Positions 16,302 to 24,914 of a DNA stretch of 64,000 bases are shown here, piece by piece. The notes under the pieces are model-generated. The model had not been told where the DNA came from and did no database searches. It saw nothing but the letters and a program-made list of their open reading frames with translations. Source of the DNA: an uncultured Oscillospiraceae bacterium (lineage in GTDB: Bacteria; Bacillota; Clostridia; Oscillospirales; Oscillospiraceae); contig CANQMO010000006.1 in the NCBI GenBank assembly GCA_947624985.1, positions 1 to 64,000 on the forward strand. The letters are read 5' to 3'. The position numbers and the translations under genes were made by a program. The first letter of the stretch is position 1, and every line of letters starts with the position of its first letter.

Positions 16302-18557
16302 ATGGCCGGAAAAAACAGCAAATACTGGACCCTGGGCACGCTGAAGAGCCGCGGCTGGACCAACGGGCTCATCGCCGAGCTGCTGCCCCGGCCCCGCTAC
16401 CGGCATTTGAACGGCGGCAACGTCAAGACCTGGCAGACGGACGTGGTGCTCACGGCGGAGCAGACGGAGCGGTTCAGGCGGGTGGTCCGGTCCAACAAGG
16501 CGGCGCAGGCCGCCCGTGAAAGGACCGGGGCGACCGCCGCGGACATAGCCCCCGCCCTGGCGGGAGCGGAGGCTCTGCTGACGGAGGCCTGGGAAAACTG
16601 GGCCCGGCCCGAGGGCCCGGAGACCGTGCTGGCCCGCCGGTATCATGAGGCCATTTTGCGCCAGGTGCCCAACACGGGCTGGGCCATCGTGCTGACCCCT
16701 GGTCAGGCCGCGGGCCGGGTGGAGAACTTTCTGGCCCTGGCCGCGCCGAAAGGGGAGGTCCGGGCCGGCCGGGTCATCCGGAACTTCATCACCGCCGCTC
16801 CCTGGCTGGGGCTGAACGGGCAGGCCGGCGCCGCCGTCAAGCTCCGGGAGCGCTACGGTCCCACGCTGCACGCCGTGGCGGAGCGGGAACTGGAGAGCTT
16901 TCTGGCCGCCCAGCCGGCGGTGAAACTGGACGACCTTCTGGGCATGGAGGACTTCCCCGTCCAGGCGCTCGTTGAGCACGGGCTGGGGTATGTGTACTCG
17001 GTGTTCTATGTGCCCCGGGCCATCCGCACCAGTCTGGACGTGCTGGTGGCGCTGAATCCCCGGGACGAGTACCCGGAGGCCCGGGCCATGTCCCGCCGCT
17101 TCGTGGTCCACATCGGCGGCACCAACACCGGCAAGACCTACGCCGGGTTCCAGCGGCTGATCCGGGCCCGGACGGGGGTATATTTGGCGCCGCTGCGGCT
17201 GCTGGCTCTGGAGGCACAGGAGCTGCTGCTGGATCAGGGCGTGGCCTGCTCGCTGACCACCGGCGAGGAGGAGGACCGGCAGGAGGGGGACACCCATGTC
17301 GCCGCCACGGCGGAGAAGCTGGACCTGGGCCGGGAGTACGAGGTGGCGGTCATCGACGAGTGCCAGATGATCGCGGACGCCGAGCGGGGCTATGCCTGGA
17401 CCCGGGCCATATTGGGCGTGCGCGCCCCGGAGGTGCATCTTTGCGCCGCGCCGGAGGCGAAGAGCTTGCTGCTGCGGATCATCGAAAGCTGCGGCGACAG
17501 CTATGAGGTCATCGAGCACCGGCGCAAAACGCCGCTGATATGCATGAACCGGACGGTGGATTATTCCGATATCCGCCCCGGGGACGCGCTGATCACCTTT
17601 TCCAAGGTGGGGGTGCTGTCCGTGGCGGAGGATCTACGCGGCCGGGGCAAGGAGCCTGCCATCATCTACGGGGCCCTGCCCTACGCCACCCGCCGCAAGC
17701 AGGTGGAGGGGTTTTTGTCCGGGCGGATGGAGTATGTGGTCAGCACGGATGCCATCGGCATGGGGCTCAACCTGCCCATCCGGCGGATCATCTTCATGGA
17801 GGCGGAGAAATTCGACGGCCATGAGCGCCGCCAGCTGACGGCCGGGGAGATACAGCAGATCGCCGGCCGGGCGGGCCGGTATGGCATGTACGACAAGGGC
17901 TTCGTGGGGGCCATGGAGGACCTGTCTCTCATCCGGGCGGGGCTGGAGACGGTGGTGCCGCCACTGCAATACGCCGTGGTGGGCTTTTCGGACCTGATCG
18001 CCTCGGTGGATTTCGACCTTTTGGAGGTGCTGGAGGTCTGGAACCGGATGCCCACCGCCGACCCCTATGTGAAGCTGGACATCAGCCGGTATATCACCAT
18101 CATCTCCCGCCTGCGGGAGGCGGGCTTCGCCCTGACCCGGGAGCAGGAGCTCCGGGCGGCCAACATCCCCTTTGACGAGACGGACCCGGCCCTGAACGAG
18201 CTGTTTTTCCGCTTCGTGCGGACCTGGGCCGCCGGACAGGAGCTCCCCCGGCCCGCTCTGCCGGAGAGAAGCGCCGCCTTCACCCTGCCGGAGCTGGAGG
18301 AGCACTACCGGAAGCTGGACCTGTTTTTCTCCTTCGCCAAGGCATTCCAGTGCCCCATCGACAGGGATGAGCTGTATGACGAACGGGCCCGGACGGCGGA
18401 CGAGATCAACCAGATACTGCTCTATAACCTGAAAAACAACATCCGCTTCTGCGCCAAGTGCGGACGGGCCCTGCCCCTGCACCACCGGGGGCGGCTGTGC
18501 AACGCCTGCTTCGGGCGCAGCCGCATGGCGCCCCGGCGGCATCCCGGGAGGCGGTGA
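16302..18557 (+). CDS. SUV3-like DEAD/DEAH RNA helicase with zinc ribbon
   Basis: ATP-driven helicase of 751 residues related to the SUV3 family of RNA helicases. ATG at 16302 follows AAGGAGGT. The N-terminus is a roughly 60-residue predicted DNA/RNA-contact region (WTLGTLKSRGWTNGLIAELL). Walker A is IGGTNTGKTYAGF, Walker B/DExx is VAVIDECQMIAD, and the second RecA domain holds STDAIGMGLNLPIRRIIF and QIAGRAGRYG. The C-terminus carries a four-Cys ribbon, CAKC then CNAC. Five bases separate it from the deacetylase gene, so these may be co-transcribed. The biological RNA target is unknown. Confidence 0.85.
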   Translation: MAGKNSKYWTLGTLKSRGWTNGLIAELLPRPRYRHLNGGNVKTWQTDVVLTAEQTERFRRVVRSNKAAQAARERTGATAADIAPALAGAEALLTEAWENWARPEGPETVLARRYHEAILRQVPNTGWAIVLTPGQAAGRVENFLALAAPKGEVRAGRVIRNFITAAPWLGLNGQAGAAVKLRERYGPTLHAVAERELESFLAAQPAVKLDDLLGMEDFPVQALVEHGLGYVYSVFYVPRAIRTSLDVLVALNPRDEYPEARAMSRRFVVHIGGTNTGKTYAGFQRLIRARTGVYLAPLRLLALEAQELLLDQGVACSLTTGEEEDRQEGDTHVAATAEKLDLGREYEVAVIDECQMIADAERGYAWTRAILGVRAPEVHLCAAPEAKSLLLRIIESCGDSYEVIEHRRKTPLICMNRTVDYSDIRPGDALITFSKVGVLSVAEDLRGRGKEPAIIYGALPYATRRKQVEGFLSGRMEYVVSTDAIGMGLNLPIRRIIFMEAEKFDGHERRQLTAGEIQQIAGRAGRYGMYDKGFVGAMEDLSLIRAGLETVVPPLQYAVVGFSDLIASVDFDLLEVLEVWNRMPTADPYVKLDISRYITIISRLREAGFALTREQELRAANIPFDETDPALNELFFRFVRTWAAGQELPRPALPERSAAFTLPELEEHYRKLDLFFSFAKAFQCPIDRDELYDERARTADEINQILLYNLKNNIRFCAKCGRALPLHHRGRLCNACFGRSRMAPRRHPGRR

Positions 18558-18562
18558 GCCGG

Positions 18563-19405
18563 ATGAAAAGACCGCTTTGCCTCCTGCTGGCGGCGCTGCT
18601 GCTGGTCCCGCCCCTGGCCGGGTGCGAAAAGGCCCGGTCCAGCGTCAACGTGCCCGTGCTCATGTACCACCACTTAGACGACGCCGGCGGTACGGATACG
18701 GTCCTGTCCGTGGACGGCTTTCGCGCCCAGATGGAGCTTTTGCGCACGCATGGCTACACGCCTGTGAGTCTGGACGCGCTCACGGCCTATGTGGACGGAG
18801 ACGGGGACCTGCCGGGAAGGCCCGTGTGTATCACCTTTGACGACGGCTATATGAGCACCTATTCCCTGGCCTGGCCCATTTTGCGTCAGTTCGGCTACCC
18901 CGCGGCGGTGTTCGTCATCGGCGTGTCTGTGGGCAAGGACACATACAAAGACGGGGACCAGGCCATCATCCCCCACTTCGGCACGGCGGAGATGGCGGAG
19001 ATGGTGTCCTCCGGGACCGTGACCGTCCAGTCCCACACCTATGACATGCACCAGTGGGGGCCGTACGAACACAGCGAAACGCCCCGGACCAGCATGCTCC
19101 CCCTGCCGGGGGAGACGGAGGCGGCCTACGCCGCCGCGGTGGCGGCGGATCTCGCGCAGGAGGCGGCGGCGCTGGGCGCGGGCGGTGTGGAGAGCGTCTG
19201 GGCCCTGGCCTTTCCTCTGGGGCGGCACACGGCGCTGACGGACCAGGTCCTGAAGGACCTGGGGGTGCGCCTGACGCTGACCACGGATGCCGACCGGGTC
19301 AACACTGTGACCCGGGGGGACCCGGACAGCCTGTATGGCCTCGGCCGGCTGAACATGACGGACAGGCTGACAGAACAGGCTATTTTGGCATACTTATCCC
19401 GATAG
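18563..19405 (+). CDS. Polysaccharide deacetylase lipoprotein (NodB/PgaB-like)
   Basis: 280-residue lipoprotein acting outside the membrane. The start at 18563 gives a clear signal with lipobox (MKRPLCLLLAALLLVPPLAG-C). The NodB domain has CITFDDGYMSTY with the metal Asp pair and the opening motif VPVLMYHHLDD. A later VTVQSHTYDMHQWG supplies the His ligands (SHTYDMH). The PgaB/IcaB-like reading order suggests N-deacetylation of a cell-surface glycan. Homologues often sit in small envelope operons; here it lies between the SUV3-like helicase and azlCD with spacings of 5 and 9 bp. Confidence 0.87.
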   Translation: MKRPLCLLLAALLLVPPLAGCEKARSSVNVPVLMYHHLDDAGGTDTVLSVDGFRAQMELLRTHGYTPVSLDALTAYVDGDGDLPGRPVCITFDDGYMSTYSLAWPILRQFGYPAAVFVIGVSVGKDTYKDGDQAIIPHFGTAEMAEMVSSGTVTVQSHTYDMHQWGPYEHSETPRTSMLPLPGETEAAYAAAVAADLAQEAAALGAGGVESVWALAFPLGRHTALTDQVLKDLGVRLTLTTDADRVNTVTRGDPDSLYGLGRLNMTDRLTEQAILAYLSR

Positions 19406-19414
19406 GAGTCAGAC

Positions 19415-20125
19415 ATGGACAGAAAGAAACAATATCTGGAAGGGGTCCGGGACGGGATACCCATCGGCCTGGGGTACTTTGCCGTGTCCTTTTCACTGGG
19501 CATCCTGGCGAAGAACGTGGGGCTCACCCCCTTGCAGGCGGCGGTGATGAGTCTGCTCAACAACGCCTCCGCCGGGGAGTATATGGGGCTGACCGTCATG
19601 GCCGCCGGGGGCACCTATGGGGGCATGGCGCTGGCCATGCTCATCACCAACGCCCGGTATCTGCTCATGAGCTGCGCCATGAGCCAGCGCATGGACCCGG
19701 ATATGCCCTTTTATCACCGGCTGCTCATGGCCTTTGATATCACGGACGAGCTTTTCGGTATCACCATCGCCAGACCGGGCTATCTGAGCCCCTGGTATAT
19801 GTACGGAGGCATGACCCCCGCCATCCCCGGCTGGATGATCGGCACGGCCCTGGGCACGCTGGCGGGGAGCGTGCTGCCCCTGCGGGTGGTGAGCGCGTTC
19901 AGCGTGGCGCTGTACGGCATGTTCATCGCCATCTTCATCCCCCCGGCCCGAGAGGACAGGGTCATCGCCGCGCTGGTGGCGCTGGCCTTCGTGTCCAGCT
20001 GGGGCCTGAGCGTGCTGCCCCTGACGGCGGCGCTGTCCGAGGGGACCCGGACCATCCTTCTCACCGTGGTCCTGTCCGCCGGGGCGGCGGCCCTGTTTCC
20101 CCGAAAGGAGGACGCGGAGCCATGA
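19415..20125 (+). CDS. azlC: Branched-chain amino acid exporter subunit AzlC
   Basis: Large membrane subunit (236 residues, several hydrophobic spans) of the AzlCD exporter of branched-chain amino acids and analogues. The AzlC hallmark segments GIPIGLGYFAVSFSLGILA, NNASAGEYMGL and LITNARYLLMSCAMSQ are visible, as is the FDITDELFGI segment. It overlaps azlD by four bases. The unit continues into a MocR-type regulator, suggesting local control. Confidence 0.93.
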   Translation: MDRKKQYLEGVRDGIPIGLGYFAVSFSLGILAKNVGLTPLQAAVMSLLNNASAGEYMGLTVMAAGGTYGGMALAMLITNARYLLMSCAMSQRMDPDMPFYHRLLMAFDITDELFGITIARPGYLSPWYMYGGMTPAIPGWMIGTALGTLAGSVLPLRVVSAFSVALYGMFIAIFIPPAREDRVIAALVALAFVSSWGLSVLPLTAALSEGTRTILLTVVLSAGAAALFPRKEDAEP

Positions 20126-20424
20126 GGATCTATGGTTACATACTGGTCATGGCGGGCGTGTCCTATCTCATCCGGGCCCTGCCGGTGACGGTGCTGCGCA
20201 AGCCCATCCAGAGCCGGTTCATCCGGTCGTTTTTGTACTATGTCCCCTATGTGACGCTGGCGGTGATGACCTTCCCGGCCATCCTGCACGCCACGCAAAG
20301 CCCCCTTTCCGGCGCGGCGGCGCTGGTGGTGGGCGTGGTGGCGGCCTGGCTGGGGGCGGACCTTTTCAAGACCGCCGTGGGCTGCTGTGCGGTGGTGTTC
20401 CTGCTGGAGTTTTTCATGGGGTGA
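20122..20424 (+). CDS. azlD: AzlD small subunit of branched-chain amino acid exporter
   Basis: 100-residue, three- to four-helix partner of AzlC. It shows the typical SYLIRALPVTVLRKP near the N-terminus and YYVPYVTLAVMTFPAIL. ATG overlaps the azlC stop. Confidence 0.9.
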   Translation: MRIYGYILVMAGVSYLIRALPVTVLRKPIQSRFIRSFLYYVPYVTLAVMTFPAILHATQSPLSGAAALVVGVVAAWLGADLFKTAVGCCAVVFLLEFFMG

Positions 20425-20431
20425 GCGGAAA

Positions 20432-21514
20432 ATGCTGACGTACGACCTGCAAAAGAGGGACGGACCACTCTACTACGCCCTGTACCGGCACATAAAAGAG
20501 GACGTCACCGCCGGGGTCCTCAAGCCGGGAGAGAGGCTGCCCAGCAAACGGGCCCTGGCGGAACATCTGGGTGTGAGCACCGTGACGGTGGAGGCCGCCT
20601 ACCAGATGTTGATCGACGAGGGGTATGTCCGCTCCCGGGAGAGGAGCGGGTACTTCGTGGAGGCCATCGGGGCGGTTGCGCAGAGCGCGCCTCCGGCCCG
20701 GGAGCCTCTGCGGCTGCTGCCGGAGGAGGAGCCCGGCACGGGGCCGGTGGATTTCCCCTACTCTCTGTGGTTCAGGACCCTCCGGCAGGTGATAGCGGAT
20801 CAGGGCAGGCGGCTGGTGGACCGGTCCCCCAACGAGGGGTGCGCCGTGCTGCGCAACGCCATCGCCCGGTACCTGCTCCGGTACCGAGGCATGTACGCCC
20901 AGCCGGAGCAGATCGTGGTAGGCTCCGGCTCGGAACAGCTCTACCAGACGGTGGCGCGGACGCTGGGAAGCCAGCGGACCTATGCCGTGGAGTGGCCCTC
21001 TTACGGCCCCATCGAGGCGGCATACCGGGGGGCTGGCGCCCGGGTGGAGCGGCTGGCCATCGGGCCGGACGGTATCGACAGCGGCGATCTGGCGGCCACG
21101 GAGGCGGACGTGCTGCATGTGACCCCCTTCCACAGCTGGCCCTCCGGCGTCACCGCCCCCGCCGCCAAGCGGTACGAGTACCTGAAATGGGCGGAGCGGC
21201 CGGGCCGGTTCATCGTGGAGGACGATTTCGACAGCGAGTTTTTTATGCCCGGAAAACCCCTGGGCTCCCTGTATGCGCTGGACGAGCGGGGTGTGGTGAT
21301 CTATCTGAACACCTTTTCCCGAAGCCTGGCCCCCTCCATGCGCATGGGGTATATGATCCTGCCCCCGTCCCTGCTGGAGGCCTACCGGCAGCGGGTGGGG
21401 ATGTACTCCTGCACCGTGCCGGTGCTGGAGCAGTACGCCCTGGCGGCGTTCATCGACCAGGGCCATTTCGAGCGGCATCTGAACCGGGTCCGCCGGCGGC
21501 GGAGACCGGACTGA
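20432..21514 (+). CDS. MocR/PdxR-type GntR-aminotransferase regulator, shortened
   Basis: 360-residue transcription factor starting at ATG 20432, seven bases after azlD. The N-terminal GntR winged helix (ERLPSKRALAEHLGVSTVTV) is followed by a PLP type-I aminotransferase-like domain (VVGSGSEQLYQTVARTL, PSYGPIEAAYRGAGA, FIVEDDFDSEF). Two oddities: the segment where relatives usually carry the PLP-binding Lys (TFSK) reads TFSRSLAPSMRMGY, and the protein stops at HFERHLNRVRRRRRPD, roughly 100 residues before the usual family end. It may therefore be a PLP-independent or decayed regulator. It probably controls azlCD, being the last gene of that unit. Confidence 0.8.
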   Translation: MLTYDLQKRDGPLYYALYRHIKEDVTAGVLKPGERLPSKRALAEHLGVSTVTVEAAYQMLIDEGYVRSRERSGYFVEAIGAVAQSAPPAREPLRLLPEEEPGTGPVDFPYSLWFRTLRQVIADQGRRLVDRSPNEGCAVLRNAIARYLLRYRGMYAQPEQIVVGSGSEQLYQTVARTLGSQRTYAVEWPSYGPIEAAYRGAGARVERLAIGPDGIDSGDLAATEADVLHVTPFHSWPSGVTAPAAKRYEYLKWAERPGRFIVEDDFDSEFFMPGKPLGSLYALDERGVVIYLNTFSRSLAPSMRMGYMILPPSLLEAYRQRVGMYSCTVPVLEQYALAAFIDQGHFERHLNRVRRRRRPD

Positions 21515-21529
21515 AAACGGAAAGATCAC

Positions 21530-21560
21530 ACGGGAGCGGAGGACCGCTCCCGTCTTTTTT
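21530..21560 (+). terminator. Terminator after the azlCD-regulator unit
   Basis: ACGGGAGCGG-agga-CCGCTCCCGT stem followed by seven T. Separates this unit from the spo0A promoter region. Confidence 0.92.
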
Positions 21561-21571
21561 CGCCGTCAAGA

Positions 21572-21667
21572 TGTCGAACTTCGTCGAAAACTGGAGAATT
21601 ATGTCAACAAAAAATTGCCCTGTTTTACCGGTTTTCTGTTGCAAAGGAAGAGGTATTATGGTAAATT
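21572..21667 (+). promoter_or_regulatory. spo0A promoter region with two Spo0A boxes
   Basis: TGTCGAA (21572-21578) and CGTCGAA (21582-21588) match the 0A-box consensus TGTCGAA and lie ten bases apart, one helical turn, in direct orientation. Downstream is a sigma-A-like TTGCAA (21639-21644), 17 bp, TAAATT (21662-21667). The AAAGGAAGA/GGTAAATTG arrangement could also serve sigma-H, but the match is loose. The layout fits autoregulation of spo0A. Confidence 0.6.
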
Positions 21668-21740
21668 GTAAAAGCTGATATAACAGAGTTGCGTAAGAGA
21701 GACAGAGCGGCACGAATCTGATACGAGGGAGGAAAAATTC

Positions 21741-22532
21741 ATGGAAACAACGACGCGCGTTCTTATTGCTGACTCTAACGACGATTTCCGGAAGCTGCTT
21801 TCGGAGGTGATCGACGGCGAGGAGGATATGCAGGTAGTAGGCGGCGCCGGGGACGGGCAGGAGGCGCTTTCCATGGCGGAGAGCCTGCATCCGGACGTGC
21901 TGCTGACGGACCTGGTGCTGTCCCGGCTGGACGGGCTCGGTCTGCTGGCGGCGGTCAACGAGCTGGAGGATGGTCCGGCGGCCATCGTTCTGTCCGGCTT
22001 CTTCAACGACCAGGTGGTCACGTCCTGTTCGGAGCTGGGGGCGTATTACTTCATGCCCAAGCCCTGCGATATCCCCAATCTTCTGACCCGTATCCGGCAG
22101 GTGGCCGCGGACAGGTCCCGGGCCGGCGTGCCGGTGAACCAGGGGGTGGCCATCGCGCCGCTGCCCAAGGAGCCGAGTCTGGAAGCGGTCGTCACCGACA
22201 TCATCCACGAGATCGGGGTGCCCGCCCATATCAAGGGCTATCAGTATCTGCGGGAGGCCATCATCCTCACCGTCAACGACATGGACGCCATCAACGCGGT
22301 CACCAAGGTGCTCTATCCTGCCGTGGCGAAGAAATTTGCCACCACCCCCAGCCGGGTGGAGCGGGCCATCCGCCACGCCATCGAGGTGGCCTGGGACCGG
22401 GGCGACCTGGAGACATTGCAAAAATTCTTTGGCTATACCGTGAGCAATATCAAGGGCAAGCCCACCAATTCCGAATTCATCGCCATGATAGCGGATTCCC
22501 TCACCCTGCGGCGGAAGGACCGCATGGCGTAA
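21741..22532 (+). CDS. spo0A: Sporulation master regulator Spo0A
   Basis: 263-residue response regulator controlling entry into sporulation. The receiver domain carries the acidic pocket (ADSNDDF), the phosphorylated Asp in LLTDLVLS, and Lys in MPKPCD. The C-terminal Spo0A effector domain is unmistakable: [20 protein letters not shown], then [35 protein letters not shown]. It is transcribed alone between two strong terminators; spoIVB, often next to spo0A in Clostridia, is not here. Its presence puts the organism in an endospore-forming lineage, though it does not prove that it sporulates. Confidence 0.97.
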   Translation: METTTRVLIADSNDDFRKLLSEVIDGEEDMQVVGGAGDGQEALSMAESLHPDVLLTDLVLSRLDGLGLLAAVNELEDGPAAIVLSGFFNDQVVTSCSELGAYYFMPKPCDIPNLLTRIRQVAADRSRAGVPVNQGVAIAPLPKEPSLEAVVTDIIHEIGVPAHIKGYQYLREAIILTVNDMDAINAVTKVLYPAVAKKFATTPSRVERAIRHAIEVAWDRGDLETLQKFFGYTVSNIKGKPTNSEFIAMIADSLTLRRKDRMA

Positions 22533-22550
22533 GGCGGTCATAATAGGCGA

Positions 22551-22593
22551 AAGCGGCAAGGCCCGGCACAGCGCCGGGTCTTGCCGCTTTTTT
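22551..22593 (+). terminator. Terminator of spo0A
   Basis: Long stem AAGCGGCAAGGCCCGGC...GCCGGGTCTTGCCGCTT with one G-T wobble, followed by T5. Confidence 0.95.
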
Positions 22594-22644
22594 ATCCCGG
22601 ATGGTCCGGGAGCCTGTTGCGCGGGGAAAAATATATGTTCCCTA

Positions 22645-22721
22645 TTGACAAAGGAAAATGACAAGAGTATAATGCAAAATGACAAAGATAATTGTCATTT
22701 AGACAAAAGTAGTTGTCAACT
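22645..22721 (+). promoter_or_regulatory. Consensus promoter and palindromic operator of the XRE-DUF3169 unit
   Basis: TTGACA (22645-22650), 17 bp, TATAAT (22668-22673): a perfect sigma-A promoter. Just downstream is AAATGACAA (22677-22685), six bases, TTGTCATTT (22692-22700), a perfect 9-bp inverted repeat at the transcription start, then a second palindrome AGTTGTCAACT (22711-22721). The core GACAA recurs in the spacer. This is a likely operator for the XRE repressor encoded immediately after. Confidence 0.75.
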
Positions 22722-22732
22722 GGAGGCGTGCT

Positions 22733-22948
22733 ATGATCCTGTGCAACCGGCTGAAGGAGCGGCGGGCCGCGCTGAACGTCAATCAGCAGGAGATGGGGCG
22801 GCTGTGCGGCGTGTCCCGGCAGACGATCAGTCTCATCGAGCGGGGCGATTATTCGCCGTCTGTGACCCTGGCTCTGACGATAGCGAGGGTCTGCGGCGTA
22901 TCGGTGGAAGAAGTCTTTTATTTGAAGGAGGAGAAGGAAAATGGATGA
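22733..22948 (+). CDS. XRE-family helix-turn-helix regulator
   Basis: 71-residue protein made almost entirely of one Cro/C1-type DNA-binding domain (LKERRAALNVNQQEMGRLCG, then VSRQTISLIERGDYSPS). ATG follows GGAGG at 22723. It overlaps the DUF3169 gene by eight bases. Small XRE regulators of this kind are commonly paired with DUF3169 membrane proteins. The palindrome in its own leader suggests that it represses itself and its partner. Confidence 0.88.
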   Translation: MILCNRLKERRAALNVNQQEMGRLCGVSRQTISLIERGDYSPSVTLALTIARVCGVSVEEVFYLKEEKENG

Positions 22949-23732
22949 TCGTGACATCAAGCGGGCCAACCGCAAGGCCCTGCCGGTATTTTTGCTCATC
23001 GTGGCCGCCGGTGCGGTGGTGGGCGGCGTCGTGGGGTATTTCTCCGCCCGATACGGGCTCAACACCCTGTCCGGCGGCATCCGGTCCGCCGCGGCGTGGT
23101 TCGGGGAGAACGCGGCGCCGTGGCTGCTGCTGGCGGTGGCGGTGGTCATGCCCGCCGTCGCCGTGCCGCTTTATCGGGGGGCGAAAAAGCTGCTGGCCGG
23201 CTGGGACGGCGAGGACGAGGTGGTATCCGATGCCGTGGACGAAAAGCTGTCGAAGGCGGTCTGGCTCATCAGCGCCGGGCTGATCGTGTCCTTCTTCCTC
23301 ATCGCGGCGGCCTACTCCGGCGGGTTCGCCATGTTTGAAGACGGACGGAGCACGGCGATGGTCTTTTTGAGCATAGGGGCGTTCTTGGCCGTGATGATCG
23401 AGTCGATCGTCCTCCAGCAGAAGTGCGTCGACGCCGTGAAGGTCACGAACCCGGAAAAGACCGCGTCGGTCTACGATGTGCGCTTCCAGAAGAAGTGGAT
23501 GGACAGCTGCGACGAGGCGGAGAAGCTGCTGAACGGAAAATGCGCGTTCAAGGCATATGCCGCCACGAATGGGGCATGCTCGGCCCTGGCGGTGATCCTT
23601 GCCGTCTGCGCGCTCATCTTTGAGACGGGATTTCTGCCGTCGCTGGCCGTCTGTCTGATCTGGATCGTCAACCAGACCGTCTACTGCAAAGAGGCACTGA
23701 AGTATTCCAAAGCCGGAAACAGGATCTCCTGA
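22941..23732 (+). CDS. DUF3169-like membrane protein
   Basis: 263-residue integral membrane protein with about six hydrophobic spans in three pairs (LPVFLLIVAAGAVVGGVVGY; APWLLLAVAVVMPAVAVPLY; then spans near residues 112-155 and 210-245). The soluble segment KTASVYDVRFQKKWMDSCDE, then AEKLLNG, resembles DUF3169 proteins, which occur next to XRE regulators as here. The molecular function is not known. Its reading frame begins eight bases before the regulator stops, so expression is coupled. Confidence 0.75.
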   Translation: MDDRDIKRANRKALPVFLLIVAAGAVVGGVVGYFSARYGLNTLSGGIRSAAAWFGENAAPWLLLAVAVVMPAVAVPLYRGAKKLLAGWDGEDEVVSDAVDEKLSKAVWLISAGLIVSFFLIAAAYSGGFAMFEDGRSTAMVFLSIGAFLAVMIESIVLQQKCVDAVKVTNPEKTASVYDVRFQKKWMDSCDEAEKLLNGKCAFKAYAATNGACSALAVILAVCALIFETGFLPSLAVCLIWIVNQTVYCKEALKYSKAGNRIS

Positions 23733-23804
23733 TCAGGCCGGCGGGGCTGTTTGTGGTGTTGTTCTGACCGGACCGGGCCCCTCCCGAACAAAAAGGAACA
23801 GGGC

Positions 23805-23908
23805 TCCCATCGCGAACCAGCGGAGCGTTTGCGATGGGAAAAGAAAGAAGAGCTTTGACCTATGAGGGGACCTGGCTTGCCAGGACCTCGGATCTTCAAA
23901 GCTCTTCT
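23805..23908. repeat. Pair of intergenic hairpins
   Basis: TCCCATCGC (23805-23813) pairs with GCGATGGGA (23831-23839). Next, AGAAGAGCTTTGA (23846-23858) pairs perfectly with TCAAAGCTCTTCT (23896-23908), with a nested CCTGGC/GCCAGG inside. No open frame is convincing here. Possibly a small repeat element or an RNA; unexplained. Confidence 0.5.
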
Positions 23909-23937
23909 GACGCGGCAAAGACTGCGCTAATTGATAC

Positions 23938-23970
23938 AATGCAACGCTTTTCTGTGGAGCGTTGCATTTT
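23938..23970. terminator. Bidirectional terminator candidate between DUF3169 and LysR genes
   Basis: AATGCAACGC (23938-23947) and GCGTTGCATT (23959-23968) with TTTTGCTTT on the plus side. Lies between two convergent genes. Confidence 0.6.
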
Positions 23971-23993
23971 GCTTTGCGCGTTGCAGTCCGGAT

Positions 23994-24905
23994 TCAGAAC
24001 AGGCCGTTGTACTTCGGCAAGGGGTAATCCATTTCGTAGTTCCGGCACAGATCCAGGAAGGCCCGGGCCGCTGCCGTGAGGTATTTCTCCCGATGATAAA
24101 TCATGCGAAACTCCCGTCGGAAGGCGAGGCCCTCCACAGTCACCGCGTTCACCAGCCCCCGCTCGATGGGCCCCATCACCATCCGGTGGGGCAGCACCGC
24201 CACGCCCAGACCGCTGATGACCGCGTTCACCAGGGCGGTGGTGCTCATGGCCTCCCACAGAGGCTCAACGTGGAACCCGGCGGAAACTGTCGCCCGCTCG
24301 AACACCTCCCGGGTGCCGCTGCCCTGTTCCCGCAGGAGGAATCTCTGCTTCCTGAACTGCTCCAGGGTGAGCCGTGCGCCGGAGGGGAACAGCTCCGGGG
24401 AACATATGACCGCCAGCTCGTCCTCCATATAGCTCTCGCACACCAGGTCCGGGCTGTGGGGCACGCCCTCGATGAGGGCCAGGTCCAGGGTGTTGGCCAT
24501 GATCTCCGCCTCCAGATGCTCGGAGGGGGCCACCAGGGCGCGTACCTCGGTGCCCGGATAGCGGTCGTAAAACGCTTTCACATAGCCTGGCAGGAACTGG
24601 GCGCCGATGGTGACGCTGGCTCCCACCCGGATGAGGCCGAAGGCGTCCCAGTCCTTCATCCCCTTCTCCATGTCGTCAAAAAGCCGGGCGATGTGCAGGG
24701 CGTAGTCCCGGAAGCGCGCTCCCGCGTCCGTGATCTTCAGCCGCCGCCCCATCCGGTCGAACAGGGCCACGCCGTAATACTGCTCCATCTCCCGGAGGGC
24801 CAGGCTCACCGCCGGCTGGGACATGTGCAGGGCTTCGGCGGCTTTGGTGGTGTTGCAGCCGCTGTCACAGATGGCCAGGAATATCTTGATGTGGCGTATG
24901 GTCAT
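23994..24905 (-). CDS. LysR-type transcriptional regulator
   Basis: 303-residue regulator. The winged helix is at the N-terminus (MTIRHIKIFLAICDSGCNTT, then KAAEALHMSQPAVSLALREM), followed by a substrate-binding domain (LIRVGASVTIGAQFLPGYV ... GLGVAVLPHRM). It is divergent from the chromate transporter pair, the classic arrangement for a LysR regulator and its target. The effector is unknown; CysB/CbbR-like subfamilies sensing anions are plausible. A long inverted repeat in the shared intergenic region may be its binding site. Confidence 0.92.
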   Translation of the reverse strand: MTIRHIKIFLAICDSGCNTTKAAEALHMSQPAVSLALREMEQYYGVALFDRMGRRLKITDAGARFRDYALHIARLFDDMEKGMKDWDAFGLIRVGASVTIGAQFLPGYVKAFYDRYPGTEVRALVAPSEHLEAEIMANTLDLALIEGVPHSPDLVCESYMEDELAVICSPELFPSGARLTLEQFRKQRFLLREQGSGTREVFERATVSAGFHVEPLWEAMSTTALVNAVISGLGVAVLPHRMVMGPIERGLVNAVTVEGLAFRREFRMIYHREKYLTAAARAFLDLCRNYEMDYPLPKYNGLF

Positions 24906-24914
24906 GGCGTCACC

